Positions 44,012 to 53,374 of a stretch of DNA of 64,000 nt are shown one piece after another. The first letter of the stretch is position 1; each line of letters starts with the position of its first letter. Below the pieces are notes generated by a model. That model was not told the origin of the DNA. It saw only the letters and a program-made list of their open reading frames with translations, and ran no database searches. Made by a program: the position numbers and the translations under genes. The stretch comes from Cytobacillus oceanisediminis (lineage in GTDB: Bacteria > Bacillota > Bacilli > Bacillales > Cytobacillaceae). The stretch is taken from NCBI RefSeq assembly GCF_003182355.1, contig NZ_QGTW01000007.1, positions 186,001 to 250,000 of the forward strand. Direction: 5' to 3'.

Positions 44012-45355
44012 TTAGGCAATAAAGAAGCCAAGTATAAATACTGTCGCAAATCCAACTAAAGCAATTAATGATTCCATTACCGTCCATGATTTCAGCGTAT
44101 CTTTTACATCAAGGCCAAAGTAGCGGTTAACAAGCCAGAAACCTGAGTCATTTACGTGAGAGAAGATCGTTGCACCGGCAGCAATTGAGATAACAATTAG
44201 GCCCAGTACTGGTCCTTCGAGTCCCATCGTTTCAATGAGCGGCGCAATCAGGCCTGCTGCTGTAACCATCGCTACCGTCGCTGAACCTTGAGCAACACGA
44301 ACGAATGTTGCAATTAAAAATGCCAGTAAAATTGGAGGCAGTGCAGAAGCAGCCATCATATCTCCCAAAACCTGTCCAACACCTGAATCAATAAGTACCT
44401 GCTTGAACACACCGCCGGCACCTGTCACAAGAATAATGATTCCAGCTGGCTCTAAAGACTTTGTTGCAATATCTTGTACTTCCTGGCGGGAGTAGCCGCG
44501 TTTAGTTCCAAGGCTATAGAACGCCAATAATGTAGCAATGGTCAAAGCAACAAACGGATGTCCCATAAATGTAAAGAATGATCTAAGCGCATTCCCTTCC
44601 TCCAATAGAACGCCAGATACAGTGTTTACCAGAATAAGAACAAGCGGAATAAAAATAATGCTCGCAATAAGTCCAAAGCTTGGAAGCTCTTTATCATACT
44701 CTTTTTCTTCAATTTGCATGTATTCAGGAACAGCTACATGAATTTTTTTCGCGATATATCTTCCAAATAACGGACCTGCAATAATCATAGAAGGAATACC
44801 GGCAATAACACCAAATAAGATGACCCAGCCAAGATCCGCACCAATTAAATCTGCAACTGCAATCGGTCCTGGGGTCGGCGGGATGAAGCTGTGTGTAACA
44901 GCCAAACCAGCCAATAGCGGAATACCATAGTAAAGCAATGATTTCCCTGTTTTCTTTGCCAACCCATAAACGATTGGTACCAGTATAATGAAACCAACAT
45001 CAAAGAATACTGGAATCGCTACGATAAAACCCGTAATACCAAGCGCCCATTGCGCTTTATCTTCACCGAATTTTTTAATCATTGTCTGTGCAAGCCGTTC
45101 AGCACCGCCTGACACCTCAAGCATACGCCCAAACATCGCACCAAGACCAACAACAACCGCTACGAACCCCAGAGTTCCACCCATCCCGTTCTGGACTGAC
45201 TGTATAACATCACCCAGTGGCATTCCTGCGGCAATACCAACTAGCAAACTGACAAGCAGCAAAGCTACAAAAGCATGAAGCTTTGTTTTCATAACTAGGA
45301 ATAATAGTGTAAAGATACCAGCCATAGCCACTAAAATCAACATTGAGCCTGACAT
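44012..45355 (-). CDS. gntP: Gluconate permease GntP
   Basis: 447 aa, about 12-14 membrane helices of the GntP family (FFDVGFIILVPIVYGLAKK, FIPPTPGPIAVADLIGADLG, FSHVNDSGFWLVNRYFG). Proton-coupled gluconate import. A cre-like site lies 21 bp upstream. Middle gene of gnd-gntP-gntK. Confidence 0.95.
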   Translation of the reverse strand: MSGSMLILVAMAGIFTLLFLVMKTKLHAFVALLLVSLLVGIAAGMPLGDVIQSVQNGMGGTLGFVAVVVGLGAMFGRMLEVSGGAERLAQTMIKKFGEDKAQWALGITGFIVAIPVFFDVGFIILVPIVYGLAKKTGKSLLYYGIPLLAGLAVTHSFIPPTPGPIAVADLIGADLGWVILFGVIAGIPSMIIAGPLFGRYIAKKIHVAVPEYMQIEEKEYDKELPSFGLIASIIFIPLVLILVNTVSGVLLEEGNALRSFFTFMGHPFVALTIATLLAFYSLGTKRGYSRQEVQDIATKSLEPAGIIILVTGAGGVFKQVLIDSGVGQVLGDMMAASALPPILLAFLIATFVRVAQGSATVAMVTAAGLIAPLIETMGLEGPVLGLIVISIAAGATIFSHVNDSGFWLVNRYFGLDVKDTLKSWTVMESLIALVGFATVFILGFFIA

Positions 45356-45375
45356 TTCATTTCCCCCTTTTATCG

Positions 45376-45389
45376 TTGAAGCGTTTTCA
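45376..45389. promoter_or_regulatory. cre-like CcpA site before gntP
   Basis: TTGAAGCGTTTTCA, 12 of 14 positions of TGWAANCGNTNWCA. Confidence 0.6.
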
Positions 45390-45487
45390 TTTTGTATAAA
45401 AAATAGAGATTGAAGTCTTTATCTTTATTTAGCAGGGCCCTGGAAAACCAGCCTCTTTTTAGACAGGTCTTCCAGTTCCCTTGAAAT

Positions 45488-46384
45488 TTATTTCTTTTCT
45501 ACTGCATGCCCGCCAAATTCATTTCTTAAAGCAGCGACTACCTTACCTGAGAACGTATCCTCTTCCAATGAACGGTAACGCATCATTAGGGACATTGCGA
45601 TCACAGGAGCAGCAGTTTGAAGATCCAGCGCTGTTTCAACTGTCCATTTGCCTTCGCCTGATGAATGCATCACACCTTTAAGGCCATTAAGCTTTGCATC
45701 CTTTGAAAAAGCATTCTCGGTTAATTCCATCAGCCATGAACGAATGACAGAACCGTTATTCCAAACTTTGGCGACTTTTTCATAATCATAATCAAACGGA
45801 CTTTTTTCAAGGATTTCAAAACCTTCAGCAATGGCCTGCATCATGCCATACTCGATTCCGTTATGTACCATTTTTAGAAAATGGCCGCTTCCTGCTCTGC
45901 CGGCATACAAATAGCCGTTTTCAACTGTTATATCCTTAAAGATCGGCTCAATCGTTTTGAATACGTCTGCATCTCCGCCAATCATGGTGCATGCGCCGTT
46001 GCGGGCGCCTTCCATGCCGCCGCTTGTTCCGCAGTCAAAGAAATAAATTCCTTTTGCCTGCAGCATTTCCGCCCGGCGCAATGATTCCTTATAATTGGAG
46101 TTTCCTCCGTCAATTAGGATATCCCCTTCTTCAAGCAGAGCAGATGTTTCCTCAATAACTGCCTCTGTAATATCGCCTGCAGGTACCATCAGCCACAACA
46201 CACGCGGCTTTGAAAGACTGCTGACCAATTCTTTAACTGATGAAACTCCCTGAATTCCTTCAGCGGATATTTTTTCGCTTAAACTGCTGTCTTTATCAAA
46301 AGCTACTACTTCATGCCCATGATCTTTCAGATTCAGGGATAAGTTGTAGCCCATCTTTCCAAGACCAATCATTCCTACTTGCAT
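45488..46384 (-). CDS. gnd: 6-phosphogluconate dehydrogenase, short NAD type
   Basis: 298 aa, the short (about 300 aa) decarboxylating class rather than the 470-aa GntZ. NAD motif GMIGLGKMGYNL, CGTSGGMEGARNGACTMIGG, and the catalytic KMVHNGIEYGMMQAIAEGF. Produces ribulose-5-P and CO2 from 6-phosphogluconate. First gene of the gluconate set; AGGAGG lies 5 nt before ATG 46384. Confidence 0.94.
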   Translation of the reverse strand: MQVGMIGLGKMGYNLSLNLKDHGHEVVAFDKDSSLSEKISAEGIQGVSSVKELVSSLSKPRVLWLMVPAGDITEAVIEETSALLEEGDILIDGGNSNYKESLRRAEMLQAKGIYFFDCGTSGGMEGARNGACTMIGGDADVFKTIEPIFKDITVENGYLYAGRAGSGHFLKMVHNGIEYGMMQAIAEGFEILEKSPFDYDYEKVAKVWNNGSVIRSWLMELTENAFSKDAKLNGLKGVMHSSGEGKWTVETALDLQTAAPVIAMSLMMRYRSLEEDTFSGKVVAALRNEFGGHAVEKK

Positions 46385-46450
46385 AAAAGCCTCCTGGATG
46401 AAGAAAATTTTTTTCATTTGTGATTTCATTATACAAAATATTTTTCTATT

Positions 46451-46464
46451 TGCAATCGTTTTCA
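46451..46464. promoter_or_regulatory. cre (CcpA) site in the gluconate divergent promoter region
   Basis: TGCAATCGTTTTCA matches TGWAANCGNTNWCA at 13 of 14 positions. AT-rich repeats AAATATTTTTCT on both sides (about 46438 and 46469) could be the RpiR-type operator. Confidence 0.72.
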
Positions 46465-46500
46465 AAAAAATATTTTTCTTTTATAATAGAATTAGAATTT

Positions 46501-46514
46501 AGAAAGCGTTTTAC
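46501..46514. promoter_or_regulatory. Second cre-like site
   Basis: AGAAAGCGTTTTAC, core AAAGCGTTTT, between gnd and the regulator gene. Confidence 0.5.
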
Positions 46515-46597
46515 CTAAAAGACTCCTACCTTCGCCTTAATGATTTTTTCACTAATATCGGATTTCATAATAAAATTTATTCTAGGGAGCTGCCCAT

Positions 46598-47452
46598 ATG
46601 GTTCATGACAACCTTTATTGTTTTGCCCGAATCAAAACCCATTATGCAAAATTTAGTGATAAAGAAAAGAAAATTGCGGATTATATTCTCGAACACCCTG
46701 AGAAAATAGTCCACAGTTCGATTAACCAGCTTGCAGATGATCTTGGCATTGCTGACTCAACAGTGTTTCGTTTTTGCAAGCGAATTGGCTTTAAAGGCTA
46801 TCAAGCTCTTAAAATAGCATTGGCATCTGAAATCGTAACTCCCATTAAGGACATCCATGAGACCATTAATGAAGACGATGAAGTGCTCACTGTCTCTGAA
46901 AAGGTATTCCGCTCCAACATCAAAACTCTGGAGGACACCCTGCAGATACTGGGTGGGGGAGCCTTTGAGGATGCTGTGGATATGATTTTAAATGCCAATA
47001 AAGTTGAATTTTTCGGGAGCGGCGGATCAAGCATCATCGCTATGGATGCTTACCACAAATTTATCAGGACCGGAATTACCGTGTTGGCGAACAGCGATTC
47101 TCATATGCAATTAATGTCCGCATCGCAGCTAAACGAGGATGACGTTGCTGTCTTTATTTCACACTCTGGCACAACAAAGGATGTCATCCAGGTGCTAAAT
47201 GTCGCAAAGGAAAATAAAGTGAAGACTATCGCCATCACGAACTTTGCCAAATCACCTCTCAGCCACAAGGTGGATATCTCACTTTATACAGTCGCTGAGG
47301 AAACAGATTACCGCTCGGAAGCTCTTTCTTCCCGGATTGCCCAGCTAAGCATTATTGACGCCCTTTATGTAAACGTCATGATGGCAAGAAAAGAAGAAAG
47401 CAAAAAAGCACTCCACAAAATGCGGAATGCCATTTCTGTAAAAAGGATATAG
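46598..47452 (+). CDS. MurR/RpiR-family regulator of gluconate genes
   Basis: 284 aa. N-terminal HTH_6 (LADDLGIADSTVFRFCKRIGF) and C-terminal SIS sugar-phosphate domain (FFGSGGSSIIAMDAYHKF; ISHSGTTKDVIQVL). Divergent from gnd-gntP-gntK, so it probably senses 6-phosphogluconate or gluconate and controls those genes. ATG 46598 has GGGAG 8 nt upstream. Confidence 0.92.
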   Translation: MVHDNLYCFARIKTHYAKFSDKEKKIADYILEHPEKIVHSSINQLADDLGIADSTVFRFCKRIGFKGYQALKIALASEIVTPIKDIHETINEDDEVLTVSEKVFRSNIKTLEDTLQILGGGAFEDAVDMILNANKVEFFGSGGSSIIAMDAYHKFIRTGITVLANSDSHMQLMSASQLNEDDVAVFISHSGTTKDVIQVLNVAKENKVKTIAITNFAKSPLSHKVDISLYTVAEETDYRSEALSSRIAQLSIIDALYVNVMMARKEESKKALHKMRNAISVKRI

Positions 47453-47613
47453 GGCAGTTGAACTGCTCGGATGAGTTCAAAATCAAGCACCTCGACTGCT
47501 TTTGACTGCGCTTGTCACATGGTGCAAGGCACGACGGGAGCGGAGTTGCCATATCAGGGCTTTGAGCTCCGCAGGAGGCTGATGTCAAAGACAGCGATCC
47601 TTTCTCATCAGGT

Positions 47614-47645
47614 TAAAGGCAGGAGAAACCCTGCCTTCTTTTTTA
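47614..47645 (+). terminator. Terminator after the RpiR-type regulator
   Basis: AAGGCAGG...CCTGCCTT then CTTTTTTATTT, overlapping the end of the HAD gene. The 160 bp before it (47453-47613) have no gene, only a small hairpin GCAGTTGAACTGC. Confidence 0.85.
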
Positions 47646-48287
47646 TTTCACCAGCTCCTCAAAAAGGATCTCGGAGAAGGCTTTATATCGCAAGACTTTC
47701 TCATGAAAAGTAAGGAAGTCTGTAACATCATTGGGCACAGCTGCACAGTGCATTCCCGCCATTATTGCGGCGATCGATCCATTGGCCGAATCTTCAATAG
47801 CAATAGCTTCTTCAGGCTTTACACCCATTTCCTCGAGTGCCTTTATGTACAGGGCAGGATCCGGTTTTACTTTTTCAACATCTTCTTTAGTTTTGATGAT
47901 CTGAAAATGTCTTTCGATCCCAAACTCCTTTAAGTAATGAAGAACCCACTCTCTTCCTGAACTAGACGCTACTCCTAGCTTAAGGCCTTTTTCAGCAAAC
48001 TTCTCTATAAGCTCCTGAACCCCTTCTCTTAAAGTCAATATATCTTTTTGACTATGAAAAACTTGTTCTGTTTTCTCCTTTACCGCATTTCGGTTGATGG
48101 AAATTCCATGCGTGCAGTCAATATAATCAAAAAGGATATCATCCGTGGTGCCAATGCATTTCGCGAACTCCTCCAGCTTGAGCTCAAATCCGTAGTCTTT
48201 AGACAGAACATCTTTAAACACCTTAAACCATAAAGACTCTGTATCTACGATCGTTCCGTCAAAATCAAATATAACTGCTTTAATCAT
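47643..48287 (-). CDS. yhcW: HAD-family phosphatase (YhcW/beta-phosphoglucomutase-like)
   Basis: 214 aa. Motif I FDFDGTIVDTES, motif II VASSSGREW, motif III KVKPDPALY and motif IV IEDSANG, with the alpha-helical cap of subclass I. Hydrolyses a phosphorylated small molecule; the cap resembles beta-phosphoglucomutase. Named by similarity to B. subtilis YhcW. Confidence 0.9.
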   Translation of the reverse strand: MIKAVIFDFDGTIVDTESLWFKVFKDVLSKDYGFELKLEEFAKCIGTTDDILFDYIDCTHGISINRNAVKEKTEQVFHSQKDILTLREGVQELIEKFAEKGLKLGVASSSGREWVLHYLKEFGIERHFQIIKTKEDVEKVKPDPALYIKALEEMGVKPEEAIAIEDSANGSIAAIMAGMHCAAVPNDVTDFLTFHEKVLRYKAFSEILFEELVK

Positions 48288-48403
48288 CCAATCACCCCGT
48301 CTACAGTTTTCGTTACCTTAAATTAGACGCTTCTTTTCTTTTAAAGTTTCCTTTATTTACAAAATACCTCAGGAACAATATCTGCTTCTCAGCTCTTTTT
48401 ATT

Positions 48404-48447
48404 AAGGCTCTATTAAACTTGCCTGTTGGTTTCTGGTCTTGGCTCAA
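48404..48447 (+). repeat. Dispersed repeat family A, 5' fragment
   Basis: GGCTCTATTAAACTTGCCTG then TTGGTTTCTGG corresponds to the left end of copy 1 (GGCTCTTTTAAACTTGCC, TTTTGATTTCCGC). Only the end is left. The rest of the gap to 48704 shows nothing else. Confidence 0.55.
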
Positions 48448-48704
48448 AGATTTCAAATTAGCAAATATAAGCAAAACCCTATTTCCTTGTCATTTTGTCA
48501 CTAGTGTAAAAGCATTCTTCCTTATTAATCAACCGAATCCGGCAAAAATATTACGAAGCACCTGCGAAAACCGGTTCCTGCAAGATATTTGTACACAGGT
48601 AAAGGGGATGCATTGTCGGTATATGCTTATAGGCTTTTTTACTATTTAAGGATGATACAATCCTAATAAATCAATAATATAAATAAGCACTTGAAATATA
48701 GCAC

Positions 48705-48750
48705 AAAAACGAATATTATATTAGTTGTGTTTTCAAATGTTCGTGTTTTT
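48705..48750 (+). promoter_or_regulatory. PurR operator (two inverted PurBoxes)
   Basis: AAAACGAATATT (CGAA at 48710-48713) and, inverted, AATGTTCGTGTTTT (TTCG at 48740-48743) with about 18 bp between boxes. This is the paired arrangement of Bacillus PurR control sites (AWWWCCGAACWWT). It lies 50 bp upstream of the permease start, so purine excess should repress it. Confidence 0.72.
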
Positions 48751-48800
48751 CACTTGCACATACATGCCAAAAAGAAGTTTCACTTTATGGAGGACTTTAT

Positions 48801-50102
48801 ATGTTCAAATTAAAAGAAAATCAAACAAATGTGAAGACTGAGGTTCTCGCGGGGGTTACAACTTTTTTAACAATGGTTTATATAGTCGTTGTAAATCCTG
48901 TCATTTTATCTGATGCCGGCGTTCCATTTGAACAGGTTTTTTCAGCGACCATTATTGCAACAGTTGTGGGTACTCTTTGGATGGCTTTATTCGCCAATTA
49001 TCCGATTGCCATCGCACCAGGAATGGGCCTTAACGCTTACTTTGCCTACTCAGTAGTGGGCACCCATGGAAATATTGATTATATGACAGCATTCTCCGCC
49101 GTCTTTATTGCAGGTATTATCTTCATTATCTTGTCTCTTACTCCTTTCCGGGAGAAATTAATAATCGCGATTCCAGATAATCTAAAGCACGGAATTACAG
49201 CCGGGATTGGATTATTTATAGCATTTATCGGGTTGCGTTTAACTGGGCTAATTACAAGCCACCCAACTAATCTTGTAGCGCTTGGCGACCTGCATTCTCC
49301 TCAAGCAATCCTTGCGCTCGTCGGACTGGCAGCTACCTTGATATTGATGACGCTTGGTATTAATGGGGCCCTGTTTTTCGGAATGATCATTACTGGCGTG
49401 GTTGCCTATTTTACCGGGCATCTTTCTTTTGAACAGGGCTTTGTATCACTCCCAACTCTTCCGGATGGAATCATTATTTTAAATCCGTTTGAAGCTATTG
49501 GGGATGTGATCCAGCATAGTTTGTATGCAGTTGTTTTCTCATTTCTGCTTGTTACTATTTTTGATACAACTGGAACGATGATTGGAGTTGCCCAGCAGGC
49601 AGGATTAATGAAAGGCAAAACGATGCCTCGAGCTCGTGAAGCGTTATTATCTGATTCTATTGCTACTTCTGTGGGCGCCATGTTTGGTACAAGCCCGACT
49701 TCAGCTTATATTGAGTCTTCCACTGGGGTCTCTGCCGGCGGAAGAACTGGATTAACTACTTTAACTGTTGCAGGCTTATTCCTTCTATCTGCTTTCTTCG
49801 GCCCTTTGGTCGGTGCTGTATCAGGACTTGCAGCCATCACGGCACCTGCCCTGATTATCGTCGGAAGCCTGATGATGGGAAGCATCTCCCACATTCGATG
49901 GAATGAGCTGGACGAAGCATTCCCTGCATTCCTAATCATTTTAAGCATGCCGCTGACATCAAGCATCGCTACAGGAATTGCACTTGGATTTATCGCCTAT
50001 CCGTTAATGAAAGTAGTAAAAGGAAAATGGCGTGAAGTTCATCCGCTCGTTTATTTATTTTCAGTGCTATTCTTTTATCAGCTTGCGTTCTTGCCTCATT
50101 AA
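48801..50102 (+). CDS. pbuO: NCS2/AzgA-family purine permease (PbuO/PbuG type)
   Basis: 433 aa. TTFLTMVYIVVVNPVIL, PGMGLNAYFAYSVV, FDTTGTMIGVAQQAGLM, and GTSPTSAYIESSTGVSAGGRTG signatures. Transports hypoxanthine/guanine or adenine. Paralogue of the permease at 6430 with the same domain pattern but a PurR site instead of a riboswitch. The symbol is provisional. Confidence 0.87.
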   Translation: MFKLKENQTNVKTEVLAGVTTFLTMVYIVVVNPVILSDAGVPFEQVFSATIIATVVGTLWMALFANYPIAIAPGMGLNAYFAYSVVGTHGNIDYMTAFSAVFIAGIIFIILSLTPFREKLIIAIPDNLKHGITAGIGLFIAFIGLRLTGLITSHPTNLVALGDLHSPQAILALVGLAATLILMTLGINGALFFGMIITGVVAYFTGHLSFEQGFVSLPTLPDGIIILNPFEAIGDVIQHSLYAVVFSFLLVTIFDTTGTMIGVAQQAGLMKGKTMPRAREALLSDSIATSVGAMFGTSPTSAYIESSTGVSAGGRTGLTTLTVAGLFLLSAFFGPLVGAVSGLAAITAPALIIVGSLMMGSISHIRWNELDEAFPAFLIILSMPLTSSIATGIALGFIAYPLMKVVKGKWREVHPLVYLFSVLFFYQLAFLPH

Positions 50103-50131
50103 TTCACGGGCAGAAAACACTGCAACGTATT

Positions 50132-50165
50132 AAAAAAGCTTGTCCACCTTGGGCAAGCTTTTTTA
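50132..50165 (+). terminator. Rho-independent terminator
   Basis: AAAAAAGCTTGTCC-ACCTT-GGGCAAGCTTTTTT, 13-14 bp arms, 30 bp after the permease stop. Confidence 0.94.
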
Positions 50166-50291
50166 GTATTTTGGAATGCATCACTTCTATTTTACCTGCA
50201 TCCCCTCATAGTCTAATAATAAAGATAGGACAAGTTAGGGTGATGGCTTATATTCGAAAAGCTGATTGCAATTTTATTAGGAAGTTTTTTA

Positions 50292-50825
50292 TTGGGCATC
50301 GGCATTAATGGATTTCTGGTGCCTCACCATTTGCTTGATGGCGGCATTATTGGTATTGGGCTGATCCTCCATTACTATTACGAGCTGCCCACAGGTTTGA
50401 GCATGATCGTTTTAAGCATTCCCTTATATGTACTTGCCTGGTTTTACGAGAAGAAATATTTTTATTATAGTCTTCATGGCCTCCTCGTCTCATCGCTTAT
50501 CATTGATCTTCTTGCCTATATGCGAGGCCATTTTGAACTCGCTGTCCTTCCAAGCGCTATTATAGGCGGCTGCTTGGTCGGATTTGGAATCGGGCTTATG
50601 CTCCGCTATGAAACCAGCACCGGAGGAACCGACTTACTGGCCCAGCTGATGACAAAGCTTATTCCTATCAACATTGGAGCTTTAATTTTCGCAATAGACG
50701 GATTAGTCATCTTAAGCGGATTAAAAATAGTCGGAGTTGAAAAATTCCTTTATTCTTTTATCACCATTATTTTTGTAGGGGCCATGACATCTTTAACGGT
50801 CATTAAAAAAGCCGAACCGCGTTAA
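50292..50825 (+). CDS. YitT-like (DUF161) membrane protein, ambiguous start
   Basis: About 177 aa from TTG 50292, five membrane helices: NGFLVPHHLLDGGIIGIGLI, GFGIGLMLRYETSTGGTDLL. It lacks the DUF2179 domain of the gene at 11186. The coding frame continues upstream without ATG/GTG/TTG to a TGA at 50241 (it reads FEKLIAILLGSFLLGIGING), while an ATG with a weak site at 50243 is in another frame. Either an unusual start is used or one base was lost near 50250. Confidence 0.75.
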   Translation: MGIGINGFLVPHHLLDGGIIGIGLILHYYYELPTGLSMIVLSIPLYVLAWFYEKKYFYYSLHGLLVSSLIIDLLAYMRGHFELAVLPSAIIGGCLVGFGIGLMLRYETSTGGTDLLAQLMTKLIPINIGALIFAIDGLVILSGLKIVGVEKFLYSFITIIFVGAMTSLTVIKKAEPR

Positions 50826-50868
50826 AGAAAAAAATGGCAGGTACCAGGTACCTGCCATTTTTTTCTTT
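50824..50868. terminator. 45-bp perfect palindrome, bidirectional terminator
   Basis: 22-bp perfect arms around a central A, core GGTACCAGGTACC. It holds the stop codon of the YitT-like gene on one side and that of tcyP on the other, and T runs on both strands. Confidence 0.92.
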
Positions 50869-52255
50869 ATGCTTCAGCTTCTATTTTATTATCCATATCG
50901 CTATAGATATTTCCGTCGATTTCACCGGTGATTCGGCTGGTCAGGATTCCGGATGTCATCGATCCGCTTACGTTTACGGCTGTACGGCCCATGTCGATTA
51001 GCGGTTCAATCGAGATAAGCAAGCCGGCTAGTGCAATTGGAAGATCTAATGCAGATAATACAAGAATCGCAGCGAAGGTTGCACCGCCGCCGACACCTGC
51101 CACACCAAAGGAGCTGATGGCTACAATAAGAATGACAGTTAGAACAAATCCTGGGGACAGCGGATTAATTCCTACCGTAGGTGCAATCATAACTGCCAGC
51201 ATTGCCGGATAAATACCGGCACATCCGTTTTGTCCGATGGAAAGTCCGAATGAGCCTGCAAAATTGGCAATCCCTTCAGGAACGCCCAAAGATTTTTGGG
51301 TTTTAATATTTAAAGGTAATGCGCCTGCGCTTGTTCTTGAAGTAAAGGCGAAGGTCAGTACCGGAAACGCCTTTTTCATATAAGTTATAGGATTCAAGCC
51401 GCTCATTGTTAGAAGCATCAAGTGAATCAGGAACATAATTCCAAGCGCAACATAGGAGGCGGCAACAAATTTACCCAAATTTAAAATAGAATCAAAGTCA
51501 CTCATTGCGACCGTTTTGGTCATAATCGCCAGAACACCATAAGGAGTTAAACGCAAAATCAATGTAACTACGCGCATGATGATAGCATAGAAGGCATCCA
51601 CGATTTTTGCGAAAAGCTCTGCTTGCTCAGGTGCTTTCCTTCTGGCACCTACATAAGCAATTCCCAGAAATGCTGCGAATATGACTACTGAAATAGTGGA
51701 TGTTGGCCGTGCCCCCGTAAAATCAAGGAATGGGTTGGCAGGGAGTAAATCAAGCATTTGCTGCGGGAAGGTTCTTCCTTCAATGCCCTGATATGTTTCT
51801 TCAAGCTGTTCTCCGCGGGCTGTTTCTGCATCTCCTCCACTGATTTGAACTGCCTCTAAATCAAAGCCGACAGCCGTGGCAATTCCGACAGCAGCAGCTA
51901 CTGCTGTTGTACCTACAAGCAGTCCGAGGATAAGGACGCTGATTTTCCCGATATTATTAGTTAACTTGAGCTTCGTAAAAGCCGCCAGAATTGAAATGAA
52001 AACAAGCGGCATAACAATCATCTGCAGAAATTTAACATAACCTCCGCCGACTAAATTAAACCAGTCTGCAGATTTTACAATGATTTCTGATCCTGCACCA
52101 TAGATAAACTGAAGGACAAAACCAAACAAAATTCCTAATCCCAATGCAGTAAACACCCGCTTTGAAAAAGAAATATGCTTTTTTTGCATATAATACAAGC
52201 CGGATATAAGAACAAGCATAATAGCAATATTTAAAACCAAAAGACCTGTAGTCAT
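50867..52255 (-). CDS. tcyP: L-cystine transporter TcyP (DAACS family)
   Basis: 462 aa sodium:dicarboxylate/cystine symporter. FLQMIVMPLVFISILAAF, TFAFTSRTSAGALPLNIKTQ, and the substrate motif IGQNGCAGIYPAMLAVM. ATG 52255 has GGGAGG upstream. A promoter with a CymR-like motif lies at 52299-52327; in B. subtilis tcyP belongs to the CymR regulon. Counterpart of YhcL. Confidence 0.94.
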   Translation of the reverse strand: MTTGLLVLNIAIMLVLISGLYYMQKKHISFSKRVFTALGLGILFGFVLQFIYGAGSEIIVKSADWFNLVGGGYVKFLQMIVMPLVFISILAAFTKLKLTNNIGKISVLILGLLVGTTAVAAAVGIATAVGFDLEAVQISGGDAETARGEQLEETYQGIEGRTFPQQMLDLLPANPFLDFTGARPTSTISVVIFAAFLGIAYVGARRKAPEQAELFAKIVDAFYAIIMRVVTLILRLTPYGVLAIMTKTVAMSDFDSILNLGKFVAASYVALGIMFLIHLMLLTMSGLNPITYMKKAFPVLTFAFTSRTSAGALPLNIKTQKSLGVPEGIANFAGSFGLSIGQNGCAGIYPAMLAVMIAPTVGINPLSPGFVLTVILIVAISSFGVAGVGGGATFAAILVLSALDLPIALAGLLISIEPLIDMGRTAVNVSGSMTSGILTSRITGEIDGNIYSDMDNKIEAEA

Positions 52256-52298
52256 TGGATATGATCCTCCCAAAAAATTTATATTTTAATAATGACTA

Positions 52299-52327
52299 AC
52301 TATAATACATGTATTCCTATGAGTCAA
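52299..52327 (-). promoter_or_regulatory. tcyP promoter with CymR-like motif
   Basis: Minus strand TTGACT - 17 bp - TATAGT; the spacer holds ATAGGAAT, and ATTCC...GGAAT forms an inverted pair around the -35. CymR sites contain ATAGGAATT. Confidence 0.65.
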
Positions 52328-52572
52328 GTCGGAATTAAAAAGTATTTTCCTTTTTTCCTGTTTTGCTTTTAAATATATTCTTTTGGGCTAAAGATGGTTC
52401 TTGGATTTTTACTTTTCAATATAAAATTAGAAATTAAAGTATTCCATCAACCATTAATTCGTTGAGGCGTTGTCGAAATTTATCTATTAATATTGTATAG
52501 CTATAAATTCTTTAAAATAGGTACAAAGCTTTAGTAATTGTACGATCTCTAACGAAAAGAAAGGTTATTAAA

Positions 52573-52740
52573 ATGAAGGATTTACTGCTTAACCTCCTTC
52601 TTTTATTTATGTTGTTATTATTTTTCCAGCTTATTGTGGTAGACAGGCTGAATTCATTGTTTGTTAAATATCAAAAAATCTTAATTTTTATATTGGTATC
52701 ATTGGCTGCTATTTCTCGAGCATGGCCCCCGACTAACTGA
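52573..52740 (+). CDS. Candidate small hydrophobic protein
   Basis: 55 aa: MKDLLLNLLLLFMLLLFFQL, a basic middle (DRLNSLFVKYQK), then a second hydrophobic helix ILIFILVSLAAISRA and PPTN. Two helices would suit a membrane peptide. AAAGG lies 8 nt upstream of ATG 52573. No family known; a terminator follows at 52789. Confidence 0.5.
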   Translation: MKDLLLNLLLLFMLLLFFQLIVVDRLNSLFVKYQKILIFILVSLAAISRAWPPTN

Positions 52741-52788
52741 AGACGCTGGGTGAGCCCTATTTTTCCACCAAAGAAGGAAAAGGCACAG

Positions 52789-52820
52789 GAAAACCCGGCA
52801 TAAGTCATACCGGGTTTTTT
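52789..52820. terminator. Bidirectional terminator
   Basis: AAACCCGG...CCGGGTTT with T run on the plus strand and T-rich tail on the minus strand, at the end of the GNAT pseudogene. Confidence 0.85.
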
Positions 52821-52840
52821 AGTCCACTTTTTTTCAGGTT

Positions 52841-53361
52841 TTACGAAACTTCATTAAATGCCTGGGAATACTTGACCGTCCCCTCTATCCCATCTAGCGC
52901 CCCTTCTGTTAACTCGAGAACCATAAAGACATTTTCAGGGACAGGAAAGGGCGGATTTATGCCAAATTTTACAGACGGTTCAAAACCGAATCTGGGATAA
53001 AATTCAGGATGGCCTAATAAAACGATATGTTCATATCCCAATTCTTTGCACCTTTCTAAACCGGCCTTAACTAAAGCTGAACCAATACCCTGGTTTTGAA
53101 GTTCTGGCGTCACTGCCATCAGAGCAAGGCCAATTGTATTTACTATGGCTCCCTTTGAAGTCTCTATCATCACTTCACTAAATAATATATGCCCTGCCAC
53201 TTCCCCATTTTTCACCGCAACTAAGGATAGTGTCGGGATAAAATGAGGGGAATTTCGAATCAGACTTACAAGCTTCCCTTCGTTTTCCTGGCCAAATGAA
53301 AAATTGTTTATCTCGAGATTTTCTCAAAACCACTTGGGTTTTCGGGACGTATCTCTATCAT
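52841..53361 (-). pseudogene. Frameshifted GNAT acetyltransferase
   Basis: A GNAT N-acetyltransferase (YhbS-like) split by one frameshift. It starts at ATG 53361 with MIEIRPENPSGFEKI, then changes frame near 53310. It continues EINNFSFGQENEGKLVSL, NSPHFIPTLSLVAVKNGE and the intact part from 53215 with TPELQNQGIGSALVKAGLE (acetyl-CoA loop). 521 bp is not a multiple of three. A sequencing error or a real mutation are both possible. Confidence 0.82.
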
Positions 53362-53374
53362 TATAATCCTCTTT

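Noticed and set aside
47453..47613. Extra repeat copy or small RNA
   Set aside because: Only a small hairpin; it does not align to repeat A.
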